Shown: positions 22,108 through 33,767 of the stretch, piece after piece
Position numbering within the stretch: position 1 is the stretch's first letter
How the letters are laid out: every line of letters begins with the position of its first letter
From: Linanthus parryae
Lineage: Eukaryota; Streptophyta; Magnoliopsida; Ericales; Polemoniaceae
DNA: 64,000 nt
Direction: 5' to 3'
Assembly: GCA_023055425.1 (NCBI GenBank)
Contig: JALGPY010000006.1
Span: 72,138,127-72,202,126, forward strand
Notes under the pieces: generated by a model
What the model saw: the letters and a program-made list of their open reading frames with translations, nothing else
Database searches by the model: none
What the model was told of the DNA's origin: nothing
Position numbers and translations under genes: made by a program

Positions 22108-23446
22108 TGTCGCAATCCTAATAATATAACATCACATACATTTATATATTTCCGAAATGAGAGAGCACCGATCACAACAATTGCCATCTCAGGCCATAAT
22201 TGCCTCTCCGGGCCAGAACTTATCAGAACATTGCAGTGCTCCTCACACATCGCCCAATATAAAAATTATCTCATAATTGATTACAGAATATTGCGGAAGC
22301 GTTTTAATTACAAAATATTGTATTATTATTTACAAATAAATACAAAACATATAATAAACTCATAAAATTCACATCTTGTCTTTACTTTAATATTTTTGAC
22401 TGCTTGTGGACGTATTTTCGACATGCAAAATATGTTAGGGTGTGAGCTCACAGCTCAGTAGAACGATCACTGCTACAGCAGATGACCACTATCAACAACT
22501 ACCGTACTAAAATCACGTATATAGTCACATGGAGAACATAGCGGACCGAATAAAAACATAGAACTATAAATATCATTTTACAAAACTCATTTTGAATATA
22601 ATATCACATAAATTTCCACACAAAAATACACGCAATAATAGAACGAGTAAATTGCGATAGTAATCCCCTACATCAAATTTTTCAAAACAAGGCCTTAAGA
22701 ATACTCTTGGTTATGTGCTCCCAAAATTCTCCAAAAATCACATCTTTCTTCCATGCTCCCTAACAACTCCAAAATCATCTTCTTCCTATTTCTCTCTTTT
22801 TTTTTTCTCTCACTAACACTCTTTCTTTATATTTGATGTTGTTCCGATGGAAAATGAAGGAAGCCAACTCTCAATTTATAGTACTTAAGTTGAGTAACCT
22901 CCAAGGAAAATGTCACATCAACAATGATAAAATATTGTGACAATTATTTAAAAATATTTCTTGCTTCCAAAGAATTGAGACTCTCCACATATCTTGAAAA
23001 GACAACACTTTATGACAAAACATCACCATTTGACAACACATTTCACACATTATGACATGACTACGTATTTTGGCAACACATCACCTTTTGACAAGACCAC
23101 ACAGATTTGAGAAAACATCTTTGACAAGACAACAAATCTTTTACAATACTTTTCTTTTTGACAAGACACCACATCTTTTAGCATAATTTTTATTTTTCAA
23201 ACGACAATACATTTTTACTAGAAAATTCATCTTAGAAGAGACAACACATATATTGTACCAAACATGCTCCTCAAAATACTCCAAAGTATGTAGATTAGAC
23301 TACACACAAAAATTAACAAACATTATTAAAAAAAAATCTCCCTTCTAATTATCATAAAAGTCTATTATTATAATAATTTTCACCACAAAAATATAATAAT
23401 TAACCTCTATCCAAAAAATATATTACCGAAAAATCGGGATGTTACA
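22108..23446 (-). repeat. 5' LTR of the 3.4-kb non-autonomous element
   Basis: This 1,339-bp LTR is next to the primer site. Its outer flank gctag (23,447-23,451) pairs with gcttg at 20,033-20,037. Differences from the partner LTR are scattered, with small indels. Confidence 0.9.
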
Positions 23447-24388
23447 GCTAGTTTGTCTGGATATTGTTTGATCTTATTTGTTGAGCGTACGCAGTGTCGT
23501 TGGGCGTCCCAACGTCCATAAACAAATCAAATAGCTATCCAAGCATAGCTGTTGAAAGAAGCATATCAGGGGAGAGGACTTTTAGTTATTCAGTTCCTAA
23601 AATCTCTCAGGTGGTTGCAGGTTGTTACTTAAGAGATCAGTGCTTTGAATTTCAAAGAGAGACACACGAGGAGTGGCTGATCAACGTGGGAATTTATTAG
23701 TGTTACAAGCAGGAGAGATCAGATCATACAATTATTTAATTCATTAGGCCTATTAACACTTCAGAAGCAAGATCGTTCATCAGAGATTGAAGAACACTTC
23801 CAAGATTTATTGTTTATTTCTATTTTGTGATCTTCACCCTTGTACTGAATTTGTATTATCATTCTATGTTCTTAAACCTCACAAACTTAGAAGGTTAGTT
23901 GTTCAAGTGAACAACAAAGAGGTTCTTATTTTTTCAACAGGTTGTAGCTGGAACTAGATATGTTGGGAACCACAAGTTGTATAGGTGAAAGGTAGCTCAC
24001 GTAGGCTTGAGATCTAGGGCTAAATCTGGGTGATTATTAAGAAGCTATGTTAGAATTCTGGAGGGATAAGATCCCTCAGGCAGAGACTACGTCCAATTGT
24101 GACTGAACTCTGTAAAATTCTTGCGTTCTTGTTGCTAACTTTTATTATCTTTACATTCCATTCTAAGCAGGAAGTTCCAAATCTTTGGAGTTTTTCAAAT
24201 CTCAAAGCTTTGAAGCTTCTGTGTTCTGCAGTTATATCTCTAGTTTCTCAAATCTTTTCTAAAGCTTTGAAATATCAACTACATGCTCTCTCCAAGTTTC
24301 AAAAGAGTGTTTTTAAGCAAAAGTTGGCATACTCTATTCAACCCCCCTTCTAGAGTATTTAGATCATGTTGATATACTTACATTACAA

Positions 24389-24938
24389 ACTTTCACTAGA
24401 CATATGTCTTTAAGTTGTGCTTCATATTCTCCACCACGATCGCTACGCACCATTTTGATTTTCTTTCTCAATTGATTTTCCACTTCATTTTTATAGTATT
24501 TGAACATGTCAATTGCTTCATCTTTACTTCGTAGAAGATAGACATAGCAATATCGTGTACAATCATCTATAAACGTAATGAAGTACTTCTTTCCACCTCT
24601 TGTTTGAAGAAACTTCAAATCACAAATATCCGTATGGATTAATTCAAGAGGCGTGTAATTTTGTTTTCAATTGGTTGAAATGATTTCTTTGTTAATTTTG
24701 ATTCAACACAAGTCTCCAATTTATGAGACTTATCTATAGTTGCGTTTGGAAGATGTTCCATAGACATTAATTTCCGAATGGAATTGTAGTTAACGTGACC
24801 TAGTTTACTATGCCATAATTTAGACGACTCAACCATATAAATAGAAGCGGCATCTTTATTTATAACCTTAGTAGGCATCACGTCCATTACATTCAACTTA
24901 AACATCCCATCGCTAAGGTAAACCTTGCCTACGTACAT
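24389..24938 (-). pseudogene. Copia GAG-pre-integrase and integrase core, upstream block
   Basis: Minus-strand frames give KLWHSKLGHVNYNSIRKLMS (the pre-integrase zinc region) and then KKYFITFIDDCTRYCYVYLL and KIKMVRSDRGGEYEAQLKD. These carry the first two catalytic Asp residues (FIDD and SDRGGEY). A stop near 24,637 divides the two ORFs. The domain is then cut by the 4.9-kb insertion and continues at 19,478. Confidence 0.9.
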
Positions 24939-25258
24939 GCCACTCTTAACTAGTACAATTTTCTCGGATTCGAAAACAAGTTTGAATCATTTCTTGACTA
25001 ACGCAGATCCCGATACCAAATTCTTGTAAATTTTAGGAACATGGAGTACATCATTAAGCGTGAGAATTTTCTCTGAAGTCATCTTGAGGGTGACGGTTCC
25101 TTTGCCTTCCACTGGGAGGATGAAGAGTTTCTCATGTAAAATTTTTCTCCGTCCTTCACCGATTCGTAGTTGGTAAACAAGGATTTTTCCGAGCATATGT
25201 GACGGGTTGCGCCGGTGTCGACCCACCACTCCTTTTGGTTGCTTCAAATCATTTTCAC
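24939..25258 (-). pseudogene. Copia aspartic protease region
   Basis: A minus-strand frame near 25,170-25,235 reads [15 protein letters not shown], the Copia protease active site with D-T-G intact. The downstream part [19 protein letters not shown] and [18 protein letters not shown] lies in a different frame (25,247-24,987). A small indel between them breaks the gene. Confidence 0.85.
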
Positions 25259-26151
25259 TTACGAGAAAATCGCGGATAGGAGAATACCATCATCTTTTTT
25301 TACTTCAACAACATTGGCTTCGGGTTTCTTCTTTGCATTCTTCCGTTTCTTTTTGCACTCGCTTCGACGATGCCCGGTTTTCCCGCAATTATAGCACTTT
25401 CCCTTGAAGTATTTTTCCTCCGCGTCTGCGGTGTCCAAGTCGCGAGCCTTCCTTTTCTTCTTATTTGAGACATGTTCGGCGACATTGGCCTTGGATTGCA
25501 CCGTTTCTGTCTTGTCGGAGTTGCGGTTATCTTCCTTGATCCTTAGCCGAACGATGAGTTCTTCTATCTTTATTTCCTTGCGTTTATGTTTGAGGTAGTT
25601 CTTGAAATCCTTCCAAGAAGGAGGCAACTTCTCAATCATGCCCGTAACTTGAAACGAGTCGCTGAGATTCATTCCTTCGGCTTGGATGTCGTGAAGGATG
25701 ACCTGCGATTCCTACATCTGACTTATTACAGTCTTAGTATCAACCATGTTAAATTTCAGGAATGTGGCAACCACAAATTTCTTGGCGCCGGCGTCTTGGT
25801 TTTATATTTTTTGCCTAGTGATTCCCATAGTTCCTTAGCGGTTTTGGCCACGCAATAAACACCATACAAAGTATTGTACAAACCGTTAAGTACATTATTT
25901 TTAGCCAAAAAATCAGAATGGTTCCATGCATCTACCGTCGCTTCAGTTTCCCTGTCTGGATTCTCTGGTTGTACAGGAGCATCCTCCCGAAGAAACTTTG
26001 CCAAGTTTAAGGTCGTCAAGTAGAATAGCATCTTTCTTTGCCATCTCTTGGAGTCCTTATCATTGAACCGCTTCAATTTTCCCCCATGGCCATTGATCAT
26101 GTTCGGGCCTGTTGCAGGGGTGGACTGACTAGTACTCCCAGTTTCGTCCAT
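25259..26151 (-). pseudogene. Copia Gag
   Basis: The likely start is MDETGSTSQS at 26,151. The Gag core reads LKRFNDKDSKRWQRKMLFYL and LNGLYNTLYGVYCVAKTAKELW. A frameshift near 25,795 and a TAG near 25,706 break the frame, which resumes with EGMNLSDSFQVTGMIEKLP. A CCHC zinc knuckle CYNCGKTGHRRSEC follows at about 25,335-25,376. It is the 5' gene of the nested Copia element, with about 200 bp of leader to the LTR. Confidence 0.9.
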
Positions 26152-26354
26152 CGCTGAAATTTGCAAAGCAAAAATCAGAAACTGTAACACAATGAGTACT
26201 ATTAAACTCTTTGCAACATTGTTTTAATAAGTTCTACAAAAACTCATTAAAACAGTAATCTCTGAGTACTATTACAACTCTTAGATTATAAAAAATTATA
26301 TAAATCAGTACAGAAATTTGGTAAAAATTGTTTCGACAGACTAAGCCTTAAGAT
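26152..26354 (-). other. Leader between Copia LTR copy B and gag
   Basis: This AT-rich 203-bp stretch shows no recognisable initiator-tRNA primer site. Two copies of a motif like aagagtttaatagtactcat occur (near 26,205 and 26,270, read on the minus strand). Similar motifs are at 50,740-50,960 in the second Copia copy. Confidence 0.5.
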
Positions 26355-27340
26355 TGTTTGATAATAATCAAAACTGGACCGGAAAAGGAAAGAAAAAGAG
26401 AATAGAACAGAAAATAGACTGTAAAACAAATGCAGAAAAATAAACACTTACAGAGTATTGAGAATCTTCTAATTAAGTCGGAGACGATATCGAGCATAGA
26501 CTCGATGTCCGTAAGGCTTATTTGACCCTTATGGTACTGATTGTAATTGAGCAAATGCCTCGCAGGATATCGCCTCAACCGTGCAGTTTGTCAGTACACT
26601 CGTTGCACCCTTCGAACCGCAATGGTATGGAAACTCTCTTAGGACAGGTTAAGGATTGAAAGAATATTTATATGTTTAGGAATCTAGTAAGTGAGTAAAA
26701 CCGTTGGAAGAAGCCTGCTATTTATAGAAGCAAAGGAACTCGTTGAATGGAGCAGTTGTAACCGTTCATGACAGTTGAACTGTCTGGAACGGTTGCAACT
26801 GTTCGGGTTGAATTTCAGATTCATTTCAAGTGAAAGTCCTAGTACTAAAAATAATAATTCCAAGAGTTGGTTTTGGGCCCAAAAAGTTAAGTATGGGGTT
26901 GACTAACAAATCAGCCCAACCCACACCACACCTCGCCACGTCACAGCCCGTGCCCGAACCCGAGACCGAGCTGAGCCGGCCAGACGGACGGTCGCGGCGG
27001 CACGCGCGTGTTTGGTGGTTCAACCTTTCTCTAGGTCCTCCCTCCTGCACAAAATGTGCTCCATCAAAGGGCGTGCCCTTAAGGTGCTACCTTGGAATAT
27101 TTATGGAGCACTAAGTTGCTTTTACATGAAGATGTGGTACACTTTTCTTCAAGTTTTTCCATCATCTCAACACCCTACTTTCACACATGAATATTTCATT
27201 CACCCGAACACGATTTTGGACGAAACAAAGTGGTAGGATTATCTTCTAGCTCCAAGGATTCCATAGCCACATTCGGTTTCCCGAACCGTTAACCCAGCTT
27301 GTCGTAAACTGGGTTCAAAGTCGACCCAAAATCGATGTTT
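26355..27340 (-). repeat. Copia LTR copy B, partial, next to gag
   Basis: It matches LTR A from about aaactggacc to aaaatcgatgtttt, but it lacks the terminal TGTTGGC on the minus strand and differs at the inner end (gtttgataataatc). It abuts LTR copy C directly with no internal sequence, giving a tandem LTR pair. Confidence 0.8.
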
Positions 27341-28446
27341 TGGCGTAGTTTGATAACAAAGGAGCTCAATATTTTATGCAAATTAAACTAACCTAGTTCA
27401 CTACATGTTGTTGTATGGAGAAGACTTGTTACTCAATTCCATGCAAATAATGTTGGATAACAATTGAAACTGGACTAGAAGAAGGGAAGAAGAAGATAAC
27501 ATAAAATAGATTGTAAAACATATGCAGAAAAATAAACACTTGTCGAGTATTGACAATCTGCTAATTAATTCGGAGACGATCTCGAGCATAGTTCGATTTC
27601 CTTAAGGATTATTTCCCCCTTATGGTACTCCTTGTAATGGAGCAAACGCCTCGCATGATAATCGCCTCAACCGTGCAATTTGTCAGTACACTCGTTGTAC
27701 CCTTCAAACCGCAATGGTATGGAAACTCTCTTAGGAAAGGGTACGGATTGCAAGATATTCAAGATGTTTTGAATTCTGTTAAGCGAGTAAAATCGTTGGG
27801 GCAATCCTGCTATAGCAGCAAAGGCACCCGTGGAATGGAGCAGTTGTAACCGTTCATGACAGTTGAACACTCGTGAACGGTTGCACCTGTTCGGGTTGAA
27901 TTCCAGATTCATTTTCTGTGAAAGTCTTGGTACTAAATAATAATTGCAAGAGTTGGTTTTGGGCCCAAAAAGTTAAGTATGGGCTTGACTAACAAATCAG
28001 CCCAACCCACACCTCGCCTCGCCACGTCACGGCCTGACCCGTGCCCGAAGCCGAACCCGAGACTGAGCCGAGCCGGCTGGCCGGACGGCGGGGGCGGCGC
28101 GCGCGCGTGTGGTGGTTCAACCTTTCTCTAGGTCTTCCCTCTGGCACAAAATGTGCTCCACCCAAAGGGCGTGCCCTTAAGGTGATACCTTGGAATATTT
28201 ATGCAGCACTAAGTTGCTTTACATGAAGATGTGGTACACTTTTCTTCAAGTGTTTCCATCATCTCAATACCCTACTTTCACACATGAATATTTCATTCAT
28301 CCGAACACGATTTTGGATGAAACAAAGTTGTAGGATTATCTCCTAGCTCCAAGGATTCCATAGCCACTTTCGATTTCCCGAATCGTTAACCTGACTTGTC
28401 GTAAACCGGGTTCAAAGTCGACCCAAAATAGATGTTTTTTCCAACA
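27341..28446 (-). repeat. Copia LTR copy C, full length
   Basis: The core 27,451-28,446 aligns with 435-1,431, and 27,341-27,450 aligns with 325-434. The outer end is ttttttccaaca. The bases after it are actaa, while those before LTR A are gctaa, a possible duplication with one mismatch. Its TATA-like segment has a small deletion near 27,811. Confidence 0.8.
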
Positions 28447-29781
28447 ACTAAAGCAAGCAGAGAGAAATGAAATTGGCCTCATAGGGGTAGATATTTGTCG
28501 ACAGTGAGAAGAATGGACATACTTTCAAAAGCTGGTGGATAAATTAAACCCAATTTTTCTTTCATTTATACTCAGTCTTCCATTCAAACAGTCTAAACAA
28601 CTATCTTCTCCGTGATAGTATGGTCATGTGTTACTCGTGCTCAAATATTTAGAAATTTTTTGAACGATAGAAAAAATGTCTTGTGGATGGCATATGCATA
28701 TTGTAATGAGCAGAGTGAAGTGTCACAGTCTCACCTCTGATGACGATGGCGAATTTCAAAGTAAGTAACAAAAAGAACGCAAGACCAAGAAAATGAACGG
28801 AGGACTCTTCACCTGCAGTATATGCCTGGCTGAGAGGGGATACTCCCGCTGTTAAAAGTATGACACAAAGGACGACTTCGATAAACTTAAGGCTTCGATT
28901 CACAAAGATGTGCTGATGATGAAGCTATGAATATGGTGGCACGTGGTGTATTCATGCATTGGGGTTCACTTCGTGATAGAATAATGGTCATGTGGTACCC
29001 ATGCTCAAATATTTTGAAATATTTTGAACGATAGAAAAAATGTCTTGTGGATGGCATATGCATATTGTAATGTGTGTACGTGATGGGCTTCCAAGGCATC
29101 AAGGGCGCGAGCCATTTAAAATGGATCTTGAGAAGTTTATGCATAATAAATTAAATGAATGGACAGAATATTCAGTGAGGACCCATACTCCACACGATTG
29201 GTGGAAATTTATCCAATTCAAATTTAGATGCATACTTTAAGAAATCACGTGCATCTTGTGGCGATGTTACGATAATGACATTTTTCATGGATGGTATGTC
29301 CACGTTGTTTCGTGCTACTACATAACGGTTTGAAGGTCAAGCTCCTATTTCCCGGATATCAACAGAAGATCTTGAATGAAGTTTTGATGTAATTTTATGA
29401 TGTTTTATGCGACCTTATTTTCTATGTCCTTACGCTACCAATCTTTTCTGGAGAACGAGAACTTATAGATCTCGGTCTTCCTTTGAATTGTGAATCACTC
29501 GCTATTGTTTTTCCTTTTGTTTGATATCTTATCATTTTCATACTCTTCTTTATGTATGTTATTATTCTTGTTTTACCTTACATTTGGTAAACACATATTT
29601 ATCTCCTTTACTTGTTATGTTTTTGATAGATGTGAGATGATTCTAGTAAAAAGCTGTAGGTCGCTTGTGTTTGAAATGTGAATATGGTGCTCACATATGC
29701 TATAAGTTTATGCCTTTATTTATACTATAGTTTTTATACAACACTGGAGAACATTATTGTTATGTATACTCTACTCTCTAA
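28447..29781. other. Unassigned segment with a 105-bp direct repeat
   Basis: No confident gene. A block of about 105 bp occurs at 28,609-28,710 and 28,970-29,073, both holding gaacgatagaaaaaatgtct and gtggatggcatatgcatatt. A minus-strand ORF of 84 codons (28,649-28,903) has two hydrophobic segments, and a plus-strand ORF (29,040-29,240) reads KLNEWTEYSVRTHTPHDWW. Neither was recognised. The part 29,240-29,781 is AT-rich and empty. Confidence 0.5.
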
Positions 29782-30776
29782 GGCCTCGTTTGGGTAGAGG
29801 ATATGGTATGTAGGGATAAGACCTATGCTGGGATATGAGCACGGATATGAATGTTGTCTGATAAGCCCTAATAAGATATTATGGCTGTCTGTGTTTGGGT
29901 GCTGTCGAAATATGATGCAGGATATGTGCAAAATGACTGTAATACCCTCAGTGTTGTTATTTTGTATAAAAGATTGTATATTTCAAATTGATGAGGACAA
30001 ATGTATACAAAATTTATCAGTATTTATGTTTATGTTTTAATACTCTTCTTTCTATACAATAATGACGTTGTCACAGTATGTTGGATAATTTAAATAATAT
30101 TGCTCTCGTCTAGTGGCATGGATAGTTAAATTACACACGCGTATCACATTATAACTATGAAGGGTAGCTAGAAGATTAGAGTAGCTTACTCGAGATAAAG
30201 ACTGATTCCTCTTTTAACCACGAGGAATAAGGTACCAGCTATAATTAATCAAACACAGATGCTTACAATTATGATACACATATGAGGAAGTGTGGAATAT
30301 TATGTAAACACGAGATGATGCTCAAAAATGAGAACCGACAGTGACTACCCAGTGACTACTCAAGGAGGTCTCGATCGGGGAGTAGCAAAATAGAAGAGAC
30401 TTTAAGTATTCAAAATTCATGTGTCAGTTACAAATTGTGGCAATTCATTCTGCAGGGACTTCTGAATAATGTTAAGATTACTCCGTTTACTCAAAATAGT
30501 GTCATATTAGACTTATTGCGTAGAATGTAGGTCGTTGCATTTTTATATAGGTAATAAACATTTATTGATAAAAATATCCTCATATTCCTAGTACCATTTG
30601 TCTCAAAGAAAAACGAAGAACCATAAAGAAGAACTAAAGTGACTGGCTACATATTCCTAGTACCAACTACATATTCCACCCAAGCAGTACTGCACTCCAT
30701 TTGAATTTTCAAGCAACATATCCGACCCTGTTCAACTTTCGTCTCTCGTCGTTCGTCAATCATCGCAGTTGCTGCA

Positions 30777-30815
<39 letters not shown>

Positions 30816-31085
30816 GGCTCTGTATCCGAATGAGAGGGAGACATGAAGTAGTGAAATAGCTGATAGGGGTTTGGGGACAAGGGCAGGAAATTATATAGTT
30901 TGTGGGTTATTTTTGTCAACCTACAAGCATCCGCATATGGTGTATTTTTTATCCGAGCTTATACCTCCATGTTGGTGGTATAAAATTTATTCATAAAAAG
31001 CTCAATCAGCATAAGGAAACATAAGTTATCCCCTCCCTTATCCGGCACCCAAACACCCGATAAAAAAGGAGAGGGATTTATGCAA
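29782..31085. mobile_element. Tourist-like (PIF/Harbinger) non-autonomous transposon, degraded at right end
   Basis: It starts ggcctcgtttgggtag after a flanking taa (29,779-29,781). The first 180 bp match the reverse complement of 38,460-38,638, and 31,010-31,075 matches the reverse complement of about 37,880-37,960. It is thus a second copy of the 37,838-38,638 element in reverse. Its right terminal repeat is not found. A (CT)n tract lies at 30,778-30,813. The interior has no transposase. Confidence 0.65.
30778..30813. repeat. (CT)n microsatellite
   Basis: About 17 uninterrupted tc units. They produce the Arg-Glu repeat in the minus-strand ORF at 30,647-30,919, which is not taken as a gene. 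Confidence 0.95.
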
Positions 31086-31242
31086 TTTGTACCTTTTTGA
31101 ATGATATATTTTCCATTATAAAATGAAGACTTAAGCGTAGTAATCTTGTATGAGAAAATTCTCTCTCTTGAGAGGTTCTTATGACGACAAATAGGGATGG
31201 CGAGCGACATGAGTGAATCTATATAAAACTTTCAACTAACAG

Positions 31243-33767
31243 AGGAGGAGGATGTCCAATCCAGACTAGCAAGACGATGAAGGAGAAAACAGTTGCTAGT
31301 TTTGAGTTTTCTCTTATCGGAAAATTCATTGAGGAAAGCCAAGTCAATGAGAAGGGGATGAAGGAACTTTTTCAACGATTATTGCGCCCTGAGTTAAGTC
31401 TGAAAGTGTTAGATGAGGGGCACAATACTTTCATCTTTAAGTTTCAATCTCAAGATCAATTGTGAAGTGTTCTAAAGAGGCATGGAGCTATCGTTGTCAA
31501 TTTCTCCTCATCAAGAAATGAAACTTAATGGAAAGAGTAGACCATATCCGTTTTGAGGATATGAATGTCTGGGTCCAAATAAAATAACTTCCAACTGTTC
31601 ACATCTATGAGGAAATTGGAAAGCTTGTGGATGAATCTTTGGTCCTGTGAACGACTTACAGTCTATATGGAGGAAAAAATAGAGGATCGATTGTTCATGG
31701 GATCCCAAACTATTTGACAAGTTTTTCCTTCTTTTGAAGTAGTTATGTGACAGAATTGAAGGTAAAATTAATCAATTCTGAGGGGGTGCACATGAAAACA
31801 TAAACCCTATTCACTGGATTGAATGGAGAAAGTTGAAACCAGAGAGGTACATGGGAGGCTTACAGTTCATAATATCTCCTTCATAACAAAATAGTATGGA
31901 GACTTCTGAAAAATCATCCCTCTATGGTCGAGCAGATTATGTGAAACAAATATTATGCTCAAACAGTTATTGTAAGCAAAATCTGATAATAGAAGCTCAA
32001 CAGTCTGGAAGGATATACTGACATTGAAAAACTTGATCAAAAATGGGGTGAGATGGAGGTTGGGGAAAGACAAGAATCTAAGGGATTTTGAAGACATGTG
32101 CTATTGAGTCTTCTGACTTTTCAAGCCTATAACACCAAGCTTAACCCACACATATTCACGTTTTGTGATTTGTTTGACGATACAACCATTAAGTGGAATA
32201 GATAAAAATTAAATATGTATATTTGGGAAGATCATATATAGGAAGTGGAGAGAATTTTAATCTCGAATCATAACATCCCTGACTGGTTAGTTTGTCTTTA
32301 TAATGAGGCTGGTTTGTATACGGTTAAGACTGGTCATGGAATTTTGATGAAGCTTCAAGAAGCTACGTAGCAATCTCAAACAGGGGAATCATTTTCAAGA
32401 AAAAATCTAACAAGGTGGTGGAGATGTTTTGGAAAATTAAAATTCTCAAAAGATGCTCTCCGGTCTAGGGAGCACTCCAACGATGTTTACTAGTTAGAAC
32501 GAATATGGTGAAAAAGGGTATGGATGTTCTTACCAATTGTCTAATGTGTGAATCCGCTCCAAAAATTGAAAGCCAGACCATGATTTCTTGTCCATTGGTA
32601 GTTGAGATGTGGTCGCCATCATTCCAGTTGAGTTCGTTGAAGGTTGGAAGAAAGATTTTGCACTTTGGTTCCCTATAGGTCACGTTTAGTTTTCCGGACT
32701 AGCCGGACTGGACTGTACTGGACTAGGTCGGATAGGATTGGACTGGCCTAGCTGTATTATATTTAATACTGTGTTTGGTTATGTATGATACAAAGTATTA
32801 TGAATAGTTGTTGGTGTAATTAATGTTTAATGCCAAGTATTATGAATAGTCCAATACTGCTAATACTCTCCTGAGGGAGGGGATTAAGATAGGGTATTAA
32901 ACCCATGTTTTTCACTATTTAATACCGGTATTAAATTTAATCCAGAAAAAACCAAACAAAGTATTAATAATCACAGTACTATAATTAGCCCAATACTAAT
33001 TAATACCACTAATACTAGAAAATCAAACATGCCAATAGTTTTAAAACTCAGACCATGCACAAGAATGAAATTGATTGCCATAGTTTGGGCGATTTGGTGA
33101 CAAAGAAACTGCAAGGTTTTTCGAAACTTTAAAGCAACAGAGGAAACCAGTCTAAACAAAAGGGATTTGTTCTTATTTGAAGCAAAGATGGTTGATCGAA
33201 AAAGTGACGGTTCGACTAAGAATGAAACGATGATGAAAAAAATATGGGTGGACCCCCTCCCCTCTGGTGTAAATTGAACAAAGATGCAGCATGGGACTGT
33301 AAGAAGAGGGTTGTAGCCGACACTGTCATCAGGGGACATTGTGGTGTCTTCATCGCTCATAAATTGGTGAAGTTTCCGTTCATAGGCTTAGCCACTGAGG
33401 CGGAAGCCGTAGCAATTAAGACCGGCCTCCAGATGAACATTCAAAGACTCTTAGTTGAATCTGATAACATTTCTGTAGTGAGAGAACTGAGTAGATGATC
33501 TAAAAAAGAAGATTAACAACTTACCATGTTGGGATGCTCATGAATTCTCAATGAATGTCACCACTAGACAGAGAAATGGGAAGAAATGGTGACACAGCAT
33601 GTCCTCAGGAATGCCAACGTTACAACTCATTGGTTTGCTCAATGGGGATCATCTCAAATTGTAATAAAATGTGGACTGAGCTCCTTTTGTGGGCACTAGA
33701 TTGTATTACTTTGATATGTTAGGCCAAGAGGTCCGATAAAATAATTTTCCTCTACAAAAATTAAAGT
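31243..33767 (+). pseudogene. LINE retrotransposon pseudogene, internally deleted
   Basis: Plus-strand fragments follow LINE order. A DUF4283-like ORF1 piece (31,277-31,620) reads FEFSLIGKFIEES and GHNTFIFKFQSQDQL. The late reverse transcriptase part follows (about 31,795-32,100: NPIHWIEWRKLKPERYMGGL, then KNGVRWRLGKDKNLRD), and then a zinc-binding RT-like part (about 32,270-32,660). The RNase H-like RVT_3 domain is at 33,244-33,498 (KLNKDAAWDCKKRVVAD, ATEAEAVAIKTGLQM, LLVESDNISVVREL). Many stops and shifts are present and the main RT palm is missing. An inserted MITE interrupts it at 32,678-33,033. Confidence 0.8.
32678..33033. mobile_element. MITE inside the LINE pseudogene
   Basis: The ends form imperfect inverted repeats: left ggtcacgtttagttttccgg, right (reverse complement) ggcatgtttgattttctag. 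The 356-bp insert separates the LINE zinc region from the RNase H region. The interior is rich in taatact repeats. The target duplication is not clear, so the superfamily is left open. Confidence 0.6.

Larger units (their letters stand above)
20038..23446 (-). mobile_element. Non-autonomous LTR retrotransposon, 3.4 kb, non-coding interior
   Basis: Two closely similar LTRs (20,038-21,402 and 22,108-23,446) flank only 705 bp. The minus-strand LTR starts TGTAAYATCCC and ends GCGACA. A minus-strand primer site TGGTATCAGAGC sits 2 bases inside the right LTR, which makes that one the 5' LTR. The flanking 5-mers are gcttg and gctag, a duplication with one mismatch. No gag or pol frame exists in the interior. 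It must be mobilised in trans, if at all. Confidence 0.9.
19479..24388. mobile_element. Insertion into Copia integrase: LTR-like sequence split by a second element
   Basis: The Copia integrase frame stops after KDICL near 24,400 and resumes with ESGIIHQTTAP near 19,478. The 7-mer actttca borders both sides (19,472-19,478 and 24,389-24,395). Without the inner 20,038-23,446 element, the remainder is about 1.5 kb. The right end has ctctattcaaccccccttct and the minus-strand start TGTAATGTAAG, which resembles the G-rich start of some Copia LTRs. It is most simply a solo LTR, but canonical ends do not line up perfectly with the duplication. Confidence 0.5.

Noticed and set aside
20040..23440. Repeated blocks considered as a segmental duplication or CRISPR-like array
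   Set aside because: The primer site, TG...CA ends and flanking 5-bp near-duplication show a normal LTR pair. Repeat spacing and length do not fit CRISPR, and this is a plant genome.
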